From Dicyema japonicum (Eukaryota; Dicyemida; Rhombozoa; Dicyemidae), in NCBI GenBank assembly GCA_011109175.1, contig RDEW01000028.1:467784-531783 (forward strand): 64,000 nucleotides of DNA. The letters are read 5' to 3'. The notes beneath the pieces were generated by a model, which had not been told where the DNA came from, ran no database searches, and worked only from the letters and a program-made list of their open reading frames with translations. This document shows positions 46,236 to 56,904 of this stretch, piece after piece. The position numbers and the translations under genes are program-made. Position 1 is the first letter of the stretch, and each line of letters opens with the position of its first letter.

Positions 46236-46239
46236 CTCA

Positions 46240-47100
46240 CTACATGGTATTCTTAGAAAAAGCAGGAAATCCTGTTAACAAACTTAATGTGTTTTATTTT
46301 CTGTTTTGGAATTCTTGGCGAAATGCGGCAGGGTTCCTAAAGGAAACACGTATGGTCTTTGCCGGGTGATATTGTCATAATTTTGTTAATGGTTCTTTTC
46401 ATTGACTTTTCAGAATAATTAAGTTAACAGCATGCTTGCAGGTAGCGGTCGGGTTCACATCGATATGAGTAAGAGGTTTGATTATTTTCACATCCGTATT
46501 GGTATTTTCTTTTGTATTCTGTAGCTAGTCGCTAGGTCCTTTACACTCTTCATGTCAAAAGTGGAATTGATATTATATTCGTCCGCGGTGCTATGTAGCT
46601 AATTGGTTGAAGATTTCTGTTTGCCTTGTCTATGCTCCTCTTCTCTTTCCTTTTACAGTGGCGTCATGTGATCCACCTATCTCAGGTGGTACCCAGTGCC
46701 AGGCTTGCACAACAAAGGATCATTTGTTGTCTTCCTCTCTATTGAAGGGGTTTTCACAGCTGCAAGGAATGGACGTCTTTTACCTTTTGTGCTGGTTCCA
46801 GATGGACTTGTGTGACGTTGGGGGACTCTGTTTCAGTAACAGTGGATACTGGATACACTTAATACTTGTTTGCTGTTAACTTTTTTTTCGATATATCCGG
46901 AATTAATGATAATCTGGAATTAATCTTAGTCTTGTATATAGTTTTTTACTTTTTTTGCCAAGTAGATAAAAGACTCTATAAGACAAAGTCATAAGGCATA
47001 TGTGAGCACATCCTATTGTATGTTCATTTTCTATACATTTTTATAATTGTTTTTCAAACAAAGAACGAAACAAGTCAAAGCAACCAAAATCAATTGTATA
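46240..47100. other. No recognised gene
   Basis: A 90-codon open frame (46607-46879, plus) begins with a hydrophobic segment but matches no family. Another plus-strand frame at about 46690-46790 reads GSFVVFLSIEGVFTAARNGR, also unassigned. T-rich and A-rich tracts flank these. Confidence 0.35.
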
Positions 47101-47109
47101 AAAAAATTA

Positions 47110-48225
47110 AAGACCATACTAATCACGTGATCCAGCTGCAGCAGTGACTTCATCTTGGCCTGATGTTCCTTCCTTGAATCAACACTAGCACGTATGAGGC
47201 GTAGAGCCGGATGCTAGGAGTTACACGGTCACGACCCTCGGTTCTTGAGGATTTGGGATTCCAGAAGAGTTGAAAATGTTTCATTTCAAGAAGTTAACCG
47301 CTCCGTAACTTTGAATGCCCTTTTTTGGCTAACCTGATCTTCAGAGCATTTATCCAGGGGATGAATGGATTCCACCAAGCGCAAGGGTAAAGAATGCATA
47401 ACTTATGTACTGCTTGTAGATATTTTCTGGGAAATAGTGAGTTTGAATAGCCTCAAGAGAATGTATCTTCTTTTTGATTTTGTCTTCACATTTTCAACAT
47501 GAAGTACAAAAATAACCCCCCGTAGGATCTTAAAAAATCTTCTGAAGGTGATAATGACATTGTTTACCTTTAATTCGACAGTCCATCTTCCCAGTCTCAT
47601 ATCCGAGGTAAAAGGAGCTGTGACGGATTTTTCATGACTAGTCGTCATGCAGTTCTTCAATAACGAATCAATGAGACGTTCCAGATTTTGTCAAAATCTT
47701 AATTTGGCAGTCTAAATATCCCTATCGTGTGAAACTTGGACGATATTATGAGCATAGGTAAGAAGTAGATTATTTCCTGTTTCAGGCGTAGGGAAATCGG
47801 CCGGAAATATGTTGAAAATGTGATTTGGAATGGAGATCCTTGAGGGAACATCAATATAGATTAGCCAGCCAACGTTTAAGCTTTCCAAGAATTTGGCAAT
47901 GATTCGAAAATTTTGTATATGTAGATAAAGCACAGTCTTCAAATGTCCATCCATGTGCGAAAATGCGTAGCATATGAAGTTGGCAAAGAACGTCAAGTGG
48001 GTCGAAGTCGATCTTTTATACTACAATCCACATTGAAATGTCATATTTGAGAGAAAATCTTTGATTTTCCGAAGTATCAGCCTCTCCAGGATTTTGAACT
48101 TCTAACAGAGTAGCGAGACCAACATATGAAATCGGATCCTCTTTCATTTTCCTTGTTTCATAATCGGACGGAGGTGCGCAAGTTTCCACATTTTTGGGAT
48201 AGCGTTTTTATTGATTGAGTGATTA
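47110..48225 (-). mobile_element. Jockey-like LINE RT fragment
   Basis: From about 48215 downward: NAIPKMWKLAHLRPIMKQGK (RT motif 1-2). Then in 47996-47712: FLESLNVGWLIYIDVPSR, FNIFPADFPTPETGNNLLLT and YAHNIVQVSHDRD (degenerate YADD). Then comes thumb-like sequence at 47660-47403. Frames are broken. The PHD R2-like element begins about 90 bp upstream of this relic's start. Confidence 0.75.
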
Positions 48226-48312
48226 TAAACCTTCGTCAAACCAGCAATTAGAAGATCAAGAAAATCATTGGGATCAAATCGCGTGGAGATTTGTTGTTGT
48301 TGTTGTCGTCGT

Positions 48313-51300
48313 TAATATATACAGTTCTCTCTCCTATTATCTATTCATGTCTGTTTTTTATGATGTACTACACGAAGACACCTCATGCAAAGGGTGCAGA
48401 GTATCCAATTCTCGCAAGTGCGGGATTCGATGTTCTGTATGTGTTGGTTACTACCACATAGGTTGTGAAAAACTATCCAAGAAAATTGCTCGATCACTTC
48501 CCTCGTGGTCGTGCCGGTCGTGCCGTCTGGAACTCACTAAAATTGAACCTCGTGATCATTTTGTGTCATCATCATCTGTATCAGATCTTCTGGAAGCCAT
48601 GTCTCCGGAGGATTTTCTGGTTTTATTATCAAACACGCGACAGAGGAAGATTATCCCTGTCAGGATCCCCAAGGCTTCCCGGATCTCAATTGCTTCTGCC
48701 CTTTCTTCTTGCATTGAGAAAGCTGTGTCCAATGGCTCGAAAAAGGATTGGATGGTTCTTTTCTCTTTCCCTGTCCTGGCTATGGGGTTAGAGCGTAAGC
48801 CTGCCCCATCTTCTCGGAAACCCTCTCTATCCCATGTCCTGAAGAAACGCGTGAGTGCCTTTATGGATTCATGGGAGTCCCTGGCTGAAGAATTATTTGT
48901 TTCACCAGTTGATTACTTCCCAAAGTCCAATTCCACACAATCCAGTATGGCTCCTGAGAGGCTTCGCTCTCGTGTCAGGAGGAAATTGATGGAGGGCGAT
49001 CTTACTGCTGCAGTTCGAACTGTTTGTACGGATTCTGACCCTGTGAAAGCCACTCAGGAGACACTCTGTATATTGGGACAGAAACATCCTCCTGAACCAG
49101 AAGACTTTTGTAAACCTGTTCGTCCAGAACAATCTATGCATGATATTTCCACTTCAGCCATTTACAACGCTCTTTGTTCTTTCCGAAGAAGTAGCAGTGG
49201 AGGAGTTGACGGTCTCAAACCTGGCCATCTGTCAGACTTGGTGTCCCATTCTGTCGGTAGGCCTGGATCGCTACTCTTGGAGCGAACCCGGGATCTCGTA
49301 GCTCGCATGCTTTCCGGAAACGTTTCCGATTTTGGTCGGAATCTCCTCTTTTCGGCGAATCTAACGGGCCTTGGAAAGAAAGATGGTGGTATTCGCCCCA
49401 TTGCAATTGGAAACGTATTTCGACGTTTATCCGCAAAAATGGCTTGTCGTTTTGTTATCTCCCGAATTTCAGCCGAATTTTGTCCTTCGCAGCTTGGTGT
49501 CGGAATCAATGGCGGCTGTGAAGCTGGGATCCACGCAGTGAGAGAATTTGCGTCACAATCAGCTGAATTGAATGTTGAGGACAGAGTTTTATTCAAATTG
49601 GACCTCCGGAATGCCTTCAATTCAGTCAGAAGGGACACCGTCCTTGATACCTGTAGGAGGAGGATTCCTCAGATTTATCCCTTTGTATATCTCGCGTATT
49701 CGGATCCATCCCCTCTTGTTTTTGGCAGTGGAATTATTTCGTCCGGATCCGGAGTTCAACAGGGGGACCCACTCGGTCCTCTTCTATTTTCCTTGTCTAT
49801 CGACCATATTGCCCAGGACCGTTGCACTCCACTGAACGTCTGGTATCTGGACGATTGTATTCTCGGTGGAAGTCCCGATGATATTCTCTCCAAAGTTGCG
49901 TCGATCAGAAGTTTGTGTGGAAAAATCGGTCTGGAATTTAACAATGAAAAGTGCGAAGCAATTAATCTGAATTTGAGTTCCGATTCATTCTACCTTTTTC
50001 ATAGAAAACTCTGCGAAATCATCCCAGGGGTTAGGGAGACTCATATTGATTCTCTCGACTTCCTTGGGTGTGGGATTTTGGTAAACCGGGTGAGGGAGTT
50101 ATTGGAAGGCAAGAGGACTAATTTACGTCAATATGCCGACAGGATGAGTTTTTTGGAGTCATGTCGCCTTTTTTATGCTGAAGAATTGTCTCCTTCTCCC
50201 AAAACTCCTTTTTATTCTACGGGGATCCCCATGCTACGCCGAAAAAGACCTTCTATCGTTAATTGATATGGATATCCGGTCAACGATGGGGTCCATTCTT
50301 AATGTTTGTTTTGATGATTTCGGATGGTTACAGGCCTCACTCCCTGTAGCCTGCGGTGGTTTGGGTCTTTCTCTTCCTTCGGACGTTGCTTTGGGCGCCT
50401 ATTTATCTTCGTTCGGCTCGTCAAGGCGTTTAGTGGATACGGTCCTTCACTCTACTTCCGGACTAAACGTACCGCTGACGCCGTCGGGAGCCTGGGATGA
50501 ATGGATGAATTTGTACCTGAATGCTCCGGCAATTGTGATAAGCAAAAGTCCTATTTGTTTTGTGTCTTCGAAAAGAAGAAAGAGTCCCTTGAAAAGACGG
50601 AAGATGTAAGAAGGCTTGCCTGCCTCAAAACAGCCAGTTGTCACTCGACGGGGGCCTGGATGAACGCTTTTCCATCTGCCGAAATTGGAAACCTGTTGGA
50701 TGATGAGGCTGTGAGAATAGCTACCTCGCTTCGTCTTGGTCTTAAATTGTGTGCCGAAAGAAAATGCCGCTGTGGACGTTGGATCGATCCTTTTGGTTAT
50801 CATCCCTTGTCATGCAAGATGAGTGCGGGTCGTTTCCCCAGGCACTCCTGCCTTAACATGACATTAAAGAATTCCCTTGCCTCTGCTGGACACCATTGCC
50901 TGTTAGAACCTGCTGGTCTTTCTCGAAACGATGGAAAACGCCCTGATGGGATGACGACTTTTCCATTCGCCAACGGACGAAACCTGATCTGGGACGCGAC
51001 GTGTGTTGATACTTATTCCCCGTCTAATTTGGTTGCTTCTGCTTCAGACCCAGGACATGCTTCGAAGCAGGCCGAGGAACGAAAGAGGAGGAAGTACCAG
51101 AGAATTTCGGAGGAGTATATATTTGTTCCATTCGCGGTGGAAACGTCAGGAATCCTTGGCCCCCAAGCAGATGAGTTGGTTCGTAAGATCGGCTCCATGA
51201 TTCAAGCTGTGACCAAGGATCCGCGAGAGACTGGTTGGTTCCGAGAACGTATCTCGTTGGCTATTGTTAGGGGAAATAGCATGGCCATTCAGATGCCTTA

Positions 51301-51361
51301 ATTTAATTTTTATTCATTTGATAATAAAATTTCTTTTTATTAAAAAAAAAAAAAAAAAAAA
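48313..51361 (+). mobile_element. Near-complete PHD-finger R2-like LINE with poly(A) tail
   Basis: Homology to the 17-kb copy begins at ATATATACAGTTCTC (about 48316), which I take as the element 5' end. The 3' end is a short UTR with AATAAAATTTC and a 19-nt poly(A) at 51342-51360. The single ORF is described separately. No target-site duplication is obvious. Very high similarity to the 15-17.8 kb copy indicates recent activity of this lineage. Confidence 0.9.
48347..51301 (+). CDS. PHD finger-RT-endonuclease polyprotein of R2-like LINE
   Basis: One ORF of about 984 codons from ATG 48347 (MSVFYDVLHEDTSCKGC). Residues about 14-60 form a PHD finger (C-x2-C, C-x2-C, H-x2-C, C-x2-C). The RT domain (about 310-560) has LDLRNAFNSVRRD, GVQQGDPLGPLLFSL and WYLDDCILGG, so catalytic Asp residues are kept. 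A zinc knuckle CRCGRWIDPFGYHPLSC is followed by the PD-(D/E)XK endonuclease GKRPDGMTTFPF...WDATCVDT. The tail carries FVPFAVETSG and ERISLAIVRGN. A +1 base near 50197 and a -1 base near 50530 (seen against the 15-17 kb copy) shift the frame for about 110 codons and then restore it, so no full protein is made unless these are sequence errors. Confidence 0.9.
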
Positions 51362-51369
51362 TCATTTAC

Positions 51370-52460
51370 ATTGTTTTCAGTAAAGTAGGTTGATTATGGT
51401 TCCATTTCGGTTTATTGCGATATAACGGAGATATATCGACGTCTTGTGGGATATTCTTAATATTTTATCTGATTCCTTTCTTTTGACCTTAGATGACCTT
51501 TGTCAGTTCTTGAAACGTTTCGAATAGTCTTCCAATTTTGTGTGTGCACATATCCTGGTAGAGAAGTAAACATAGTGATCATTTCGACTTCTGGACTTTG
51601 AACTGTAATTTGTATTTAAGTATTCAAATTCCGAGGACCGAGCTTATCTTCCGTAGTAGACCGCTTAGCCTTTTTCAATCGATTTCTTTTTTAATTATAA
51701 TTATCCTGCCAAATCCACAAGTGCAGCTTTTCTGTACTTTGCAGTTGAAGTGCCATGGAAACTTCCTAAAGGTTCTTTTTTGATCTTCAGAAGAATGAGA
51801 TTAAGGTCACTTCTTGTGTGGTTAGTGACAGAACGATGTCGTTATTTCAGGGAAGAGAAAAAGCATAGAGTTATGTCCGGCAAAGTTAGTTGGTCGATCT
51901 CCTCTTATGGAGTTCTCGTGTTTTCTACAGATCATTCATGACCTTCAGGAGTAATAACAATAACTTCTCTCTTGTGTCTAAGAGTTTGTTGGCTTGCCAG
52001 TCATAGGGGGAGTTTATCATTCATATCACATTATTAAAAAAAGAAAAATTAGATATGTAGGGCATGGCACAATTATTGAAGAAGTCAGGTGGGAGCACAT
52101 AGATGCTTACTGAGGAGATTTTCCATTTGTTTTCTTTTTAAATTAAATTAAGTGATTTCGGTAACATCGCTCTTCATCTTCAAAGTAATATCATATATTT
52201 AAAGTCTTTTTGATACAAAGTTATGAGACCTCCTCCAGTTTCTTCGTTCGATCAGACCGTAGAGATTGTATTAAGGAACAATACAGCACAAACATAAAAT
52301 GACATAATGATGAAACGATTACCAATTTATTAGTAAATTTAATAATAAGTTAAATAATAAATTATATAAAATTATTGTAAATTAAATTAATGAGTAGATT
52401 CGTTATGGCGTTCGATAATTCGTCGTGAGTTTTTTATCTTATTTCTTGTAGACTACAAAA
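51370..52460. other. Intergenic DNA upstream of GID8
   Basis: AT-rich sequence without recognised genes. Short overlapping frames at 51598-51941 have no family resemblance, though minus-strand pieces (GFGRIIIIKKEID) faintly recall a LINE endonuclease. The GID8 promoter should lie in the last few hundred bases. Confidence 0.4.
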
Positions 52461-52464
52461 TGTT

Positions 52465-53310
52465 ATGAGTATTTTGAGATCGAATAGGCACGAACAGAGA
52501 CGAGTACGAGGAATCCCTCAGCGCTCTATGCCAACAACATCTCAACTACCGAGAAATGTTGACGTAAACTGCGATGAGTGGATTAAAGATATCAAAAAGG
52601 AAAGCTCAAATGATCAATGCAATAAATTTATCTTAAATTTTTTGGCTCAAAGTTTCTTATCTGACTAATTTTAGATTGTCTCAACGAAATTCACCAGGCC
52701 TTCTCCAAGGATGCCAATATTGCCACGGATGATGGCGAAATTAAAGCAATTATGCTTAAAATTGGAAAATTAGGGATTCTGTCCAACAAGGGGACATTTC
52801 AGATGCTCGAAGAGATGCTATAAGATATTTTCCCAGCCTGCTTCACCACGACAGTCACTTTATGCATCTTTTTATGGTTTCTCCTTGGAATTATTACAGA
52901 TTCAAGAATTGGTTGAGATTGCCAAGAAAGGGGACATAAATGAGACGATTGAGTACACCCATAAGTATTTGTCCCGTGGTTGTGAAATTGATTCTGGGCT
53001 CATGGAGATTATCAAATCAGTTCTGATGCTGCTTTTGGTAAGTGAGCCTTCTAACGCTCCCGAAATGGGGGAGTTGGCAGATCTTGCAGATGTGGGGAAA
53101 AGGTCCTCTGTATTCTACGTTGGTTATTTGTAGTTGATTAGCTACATGGTTGATCAGATTTTCGATTATTTTGTATTGGAAAGGAAAAATGAGCTGGTGG
53201 ATGTGTTCACTAGCCTGAGCCATGTCCAGGACATCCTTACGGGAAAGAAGGTCAAATTCCCTTTACTAAAGGACGTATTCACTGCTGATATTGTGGTTCC
53301 TGAACGATAG
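52465..53310 (+). CDS. GID8: GID8/TWA1, CTLH E3 ligase scaffold subunit
   Basis: A LisH-CTLH-CRA protein linking RanBP9/10 and the RING subunits in the GID/CTLH ubiquitin ligase. The start at 52465 (MSILRSNRHEQRR) is followed by DEWIKDIKKESSN and a LisH helix NKFILNFLAQ. CTLH helices follow: DARRDAIRYFPSLLHHDSHF and IQELVEIAKKGDINETIEYT. The CRA part is ISYMVDQIFDYFVLERKNEL, GKKVKFPLLKDVFTADIVVP (human KKVKYPKMTDLSKGVIEEP). Introns of 22-24 nt lie near 52654, 52789, 52876 and 53101. A one-base inconsistency around 52780-52812 breaks the frame between LISH and CTLH parts; otherwise length (about 250) fits. Mutation or sequence error cannot be separated. Confidence 0.87.
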
Positions 53311-53509
53311 ACTCCCTCTATTACTTATCCTATAATTTATTAATAAATTTTTGTTATTGATTTTTTACCCAATCGTTCGTCGATTGGGAGTTTTTCCTCT
53401 ATCCTACAGTTGACTCCCAATAGATTGAAGGTTATTCTTTTTCGGGAGGCCAGTATTATGAAAAAGCAACTTTTTTTGAATTTTTATGAAGGAAAAAGTA
53501 TTGCTGAAA

Positions 53510-53685
53510 ATATGACAAGTGACGACGTCATCAGTGATTGATTCACTGCGGAACCTGATCGTCTGAAAGTACTAGTTCAAAGTCAATTTTCAGGAAGGTC
53601 TCCATATGATCTGTAGGCATTGAGTACGTAATGGGAGTTACCCCTCATGATCGCGAACCCAATATTCTGGAAGTGCTATTATAAA
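53510..53685 (+). repeat. SINE 3' part followed by a short dispersed repeat
   Basis: 53515-53570 matches the SINE body (GACAAGTGACGACGTCATCA, CACTGCGGAACCTGATCGTCT). 53615-53680 matches 23860-23935 (TTACCCCTCATGATCGCG). The promoter half is absent. Confidence 0.6.
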
Positions 53686-53689
53686 AATA

Positions 53690-54265
53690 AATTTGTATGT
53701 CTCTACACATTACAGTTTGACCATTGTTTGACGAAAACCTCGCCCTTGGGAAATCTGATTTTGGGGCACGAATCTCTATAAATTTTCCTTCTTTAATATT
53801 TAATTACAAATTCAAAACTTAAAAATAAAATTATTAAATATTTTATTTAATCTCAACAAAAATTTTTTAGGAAATGTCAGGAGTATTAAATTTTGTTATC
53901 TTTTAGAAACGTCTTATCTGCTTTTATGATAAAAGTTGCGAAAAAGGAAATATCCAAGATCTGTATCAGATAAAGGTTCAGCATAAAATTTCATAAAATG
54001 TAAAAAAACTACTTTGTACTTTTCAAATATTTCAAGGTTCTTTCAAGTTTATTAAACATACAACTAATGTTTTCCGATTAAGCGGAAGACCAAGGACCAC
54101 CCTACCGATGGTCCAGAACGGGAAACCACCGACAATTGATAAGCGTCTCAGAGAAGAAAAGAATTGGACTACGGGACGTCGTTTGGGACAGAAACAAGTG
54201 GAGGAAAATGGCGTTGTTAGTTTCTCAGGTTTCACATGCTTTGGCATAGAAATTATGTAATAATA
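53690..54265. other. AT-rich DNA, one unassigned coding-like piece
   Basis: 54080-54230 on the plus strand can be read as RLSGRPRTTLPMVQNGKPPT and EEKNWTTGRRLGQKQVEENG. It might be the start of the adjacent transposase or another relic. Nothing else is recognised. Confidence 0.3.
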
Positions 54266-54267
54266 AC

Positions 54268-54345
54268 AATTTTCACAGCACCTGGGTATGGCCATCGTCC
54301 GTGGCAAAGCTCATTGTCTTTTGGCAGCTGGGACATGATTTGTTA
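54268..54345 (+). mobile_element. R2-like tail fragment, very short
   Basis: The frame reads QHLGMAIVRGKAHCLLAAGT then a stop, the last 20 residues of the R2-like C-terminal motif (RISLAVVRGNSHSI). Confidence 0.6.
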
Positions 54346-54349
54346 GTAA

Positions 54350-55080
54350 TATATACCGCGGAGCAGAAAGAACATGTCAAGTCTTGGGTAGACGAGGATG
54401 CGACTAGTACTCTTAATAAATTGGTTTAAAATGTTCAGGAAAGGTATTCTATAATCGTTGGCCGGAGCACAATCGACAGATGTTCAACGGATTTCCATTA
54501 TACGTTGTAAACGGGGACTGATGTGCCTGAGAGGCGAAATAGAAGTGTAACTATCGAAAGTAGGTTTTACTATTCTCAAGCATTCAATAAATTTCTGTTA
54601 ATTGTTGACGAGTGTCAATTTTTTTATCGATTAGATCGGACTTTCAGTATCCTTGAGATCGAGACGTGGAAGAGCTATTTCATGATCTTCTGCCTACATT
54701 CAGTAGGAGCCATAAGAACCAGAAATATGTCATTCATTGCATCAATGACTAAATATGGTATACTTAACCACCATATTAATAAAAGACCTGTTAACGGGGA
54801 GGATTTTAAGATTTTTCTGGAATTTTTAAAAATCTTTGTATTGAATTGAAGACCAGATGTTTATTTTTGAATATGTCCGTATTCATCACTATACGGGTAT
54901 TGATGAAATAGAAAACCTTCATGTTTTATATTTACCACCTTACTCACCATTTCTCAATCCAACTGAGAATATATTCAACACGTGTAAAAATTATGTTTCC
55001 AGAGGAAGGGCTGAAAATAAGAAAAATTTATTGAGTCTAATTAAAAAGGATTCGAAAGTGTCACTCAAATGATTGTTCTG
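54350..55080 (+). mobile_element. DDE_3 (IS630/Tc1-like) transposase remnant
   Basis: Pieces in order: YTAEQKEHVKSWVDEDATST, GRSTIDRCSTDFHYTL, DVPERRNRSVTIESRFYYSQ, NKFLLIVDECQFFYRLDRTF (first Asp and neighbourhood), SMTKYGILNHHINKRPVNGE, NVRIHHYTG-like VRIHHYTGIDEIENLHVLYL and PPYSPFLNPTENIFNTCKN (third-acid region, E in PTENIF). Stops and frameshifts are present. No terminal repeats were found. Confidence 0.85.
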
Positions 55081-55084
55081 GGTT

Positions 55085-55690
55085 TTTGAGAAAAATGCTT
55101 CAGTATTTACCAAGATGTTTATCTAAAGAAATTGTCATTGAATAATTTCTTTACTTTTTTGTTTGTTACATAATTTTTTTTGTTTTTTTTTTTTTTTACC
55201 CTTAAAAATTTAGTGACGCTATTAGCCGGGAAACCCTATATCAAAAAAAGGTTATTAATGTTAATGGATTAACGGTAATATTATCTTACACAAATAAGTA
55301 TAATGTCCTGGATTTATATATTAATAAAAATATTGAAAATAAAACTTCGACCTCTTTGAACTAAAGGACCTACAACGTTATCTCTAACTTCACATTGATC
55401 CACAGATTATATTTTAGCATTAATGCAAAAATCAAAATTTTGATCTTTTATAACCCGTAAAGTCTAACTTCATATTGATAGCCGTTCCTTTGAAGTCTCT
55501 AACCCAGTCTTAATACGATGAAGATTATTTTTACTTCATTTTAAGCCCACGTTTAGAAAAATGCATTTTACCTAGAAATCGACACAATATCGATAACTGC
55601 AATCTTAAAAACTTGGTATGGGATGATTGGACAACATGAAGATATTCAAATCAAATTTTTAGGAAATTAATTCCAAAACCATTTCTTGGA
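55085..55690. repeat. AT-rich DNA with copies of the GGTCGAA repeat
   Basis: Inverted degenerate copies lie around 55340-55460 (ACTTCGACCTCTTTGAACT; TTATATTTTAGCATTAATGC). They resemble the unit at 22.7-23.2 kb. No gene was seen. Confidence 0.5.
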
Positions 55691-55694
55691 TAAT

Positions 55695-56035
55695 TTTTTT
55701 TTTTTTTTTAATTAAATTTTTTTTAACAATTAAACAAATATCAGTTGAGGAAGCCTGCTGCGTGGATTGCGAACGAGTTCCCTCGGAGTATGGCTATTCC
55801 AATCTTTTGTCTTAGCCATAACCCTTCTCGTTGATCCCTTTTCTTTCTGGCAAGCAATCCTCCGAGTTCTTGCAAGAATTCAGCCGTCATTGGACCAACG
55901 GCTCCCGATGATTCGGTCGCAACAGGAGTAAATCGGTAGCGATCCCCGAGGCAAGAATATTTCTTGATTTTTAGGTTTTCCGCAGTCGAAGCAGCTGCTC
56001 CAGGTGTCTGAACAGATTTAAAAATGTTCTTGGAT
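55695..56035 (-). mobile_element. R2-like 3' tail unit (third lineage), second copy
   Basis: The inverted counterpart of 20690-21015 over its whole length, starting at the same internal position and ending in the same 3' UTR (complement of GTTAATTGTTAAAA). The coding frame (YRFTPVATESSGAVGPMTAE) is still nearly intact. Confidence 0.87.
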
Positions 56036-56039
56036 AATT

Positions 56040-56895
56040 TAATTTACGAGCTCTATTATTTGTGCAATGAAAAAATTGTCAATAATTTATCGCCCCTCAT
56101 AATAACTTAAGTAATGTTAGAGTTAATTAGTAATTTTTATTAAAACATTTTTAATGTGACCCTTACGTTAGCGACGGTTTACCAGATACTCCATATTTTG
56201 GATTTTTATTAAAAGCTACTCTAAATCCCCGATATTTGCCTCATATGGTCATGTAGCCATCAGTTACTCAAGACAATATATTTTCGAATGGTATTGTATT
56301 TAAATTTGGTAAAATTGAAAATCCCGTCGATTTTTAAAATTTAAAAAAATTACAATTCCTCATTCAAATTGCAGTGGAAATATCTTTAAAATGTCAATTA
56401 CACCTCACATATGAGATTAAAATTGATTATTAAATAAAACTAATTTATCAAGTTTTTTTTCTTTACATTATTATTTAAATGAGAAAACAAGTAAATTCTT
56501 TTTAGTTAAGATGCCTTTTTTGTCATTAATAAATATTTTTTATTTAAAAATTTTTTAAAAATTATTTTTTTAATGTGCAAGCTAAGTGGCGCAATGTGGT
56601 GTTATGTGGCTAATTGATAAAAAATTTATCTTTCTTCCCTCTGATAACGACACCCAATTCCTGCCGGCATTCATTCCACCGGGGGACAATTTCGTTCCCT
56701 AGCAACGAGTTTCGGAATCGACCGGAAAACGTCCTCTGGATCACTTTTCTTGGTAAGGGTTCTATTAGAACACATCAGGATCAAATAATTAATTAGTTTG
56801 CCCTTATTTATTATTTATTTATTTAATAAATTAGTTTGCCCTTGGTTTTTGGAATAATTTTATTTATTTTAATTAATTTAAGAAATTTATTTATA
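56040..56895. other. AT-rich intergenic DNA
   Basis: Strongly A/T-rich with T and A runs. A possible A-box-like AAGTGGCGCAATGTGG near 56585 has no B box. Nothing else is recognised. Confidence 0.45.
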
Positions 56896-56904
56896 ACAAT
56901 AAAA

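Noticed and set aside
46607-46879. 90-codon frame with an apparent signal peptide
   Set aside because: No family match, no conserved cysteine pattern that I recognise, and an overlapping frame looks equally plausible; left as unassigned sequence.
49162-49638. 158-codon open frame on the minus strand of the R2-like element
   Set aside because: It is antisense to the RT domain, and the same antisense frame appears in the 15-17 kb copy only because the sequences are nearly identical; no family resemblance.
54032-54307. 91-codon minus-strand frame
   Set aside because: It runs antisense through the transposase/R2-tail area and has no recognisable content.
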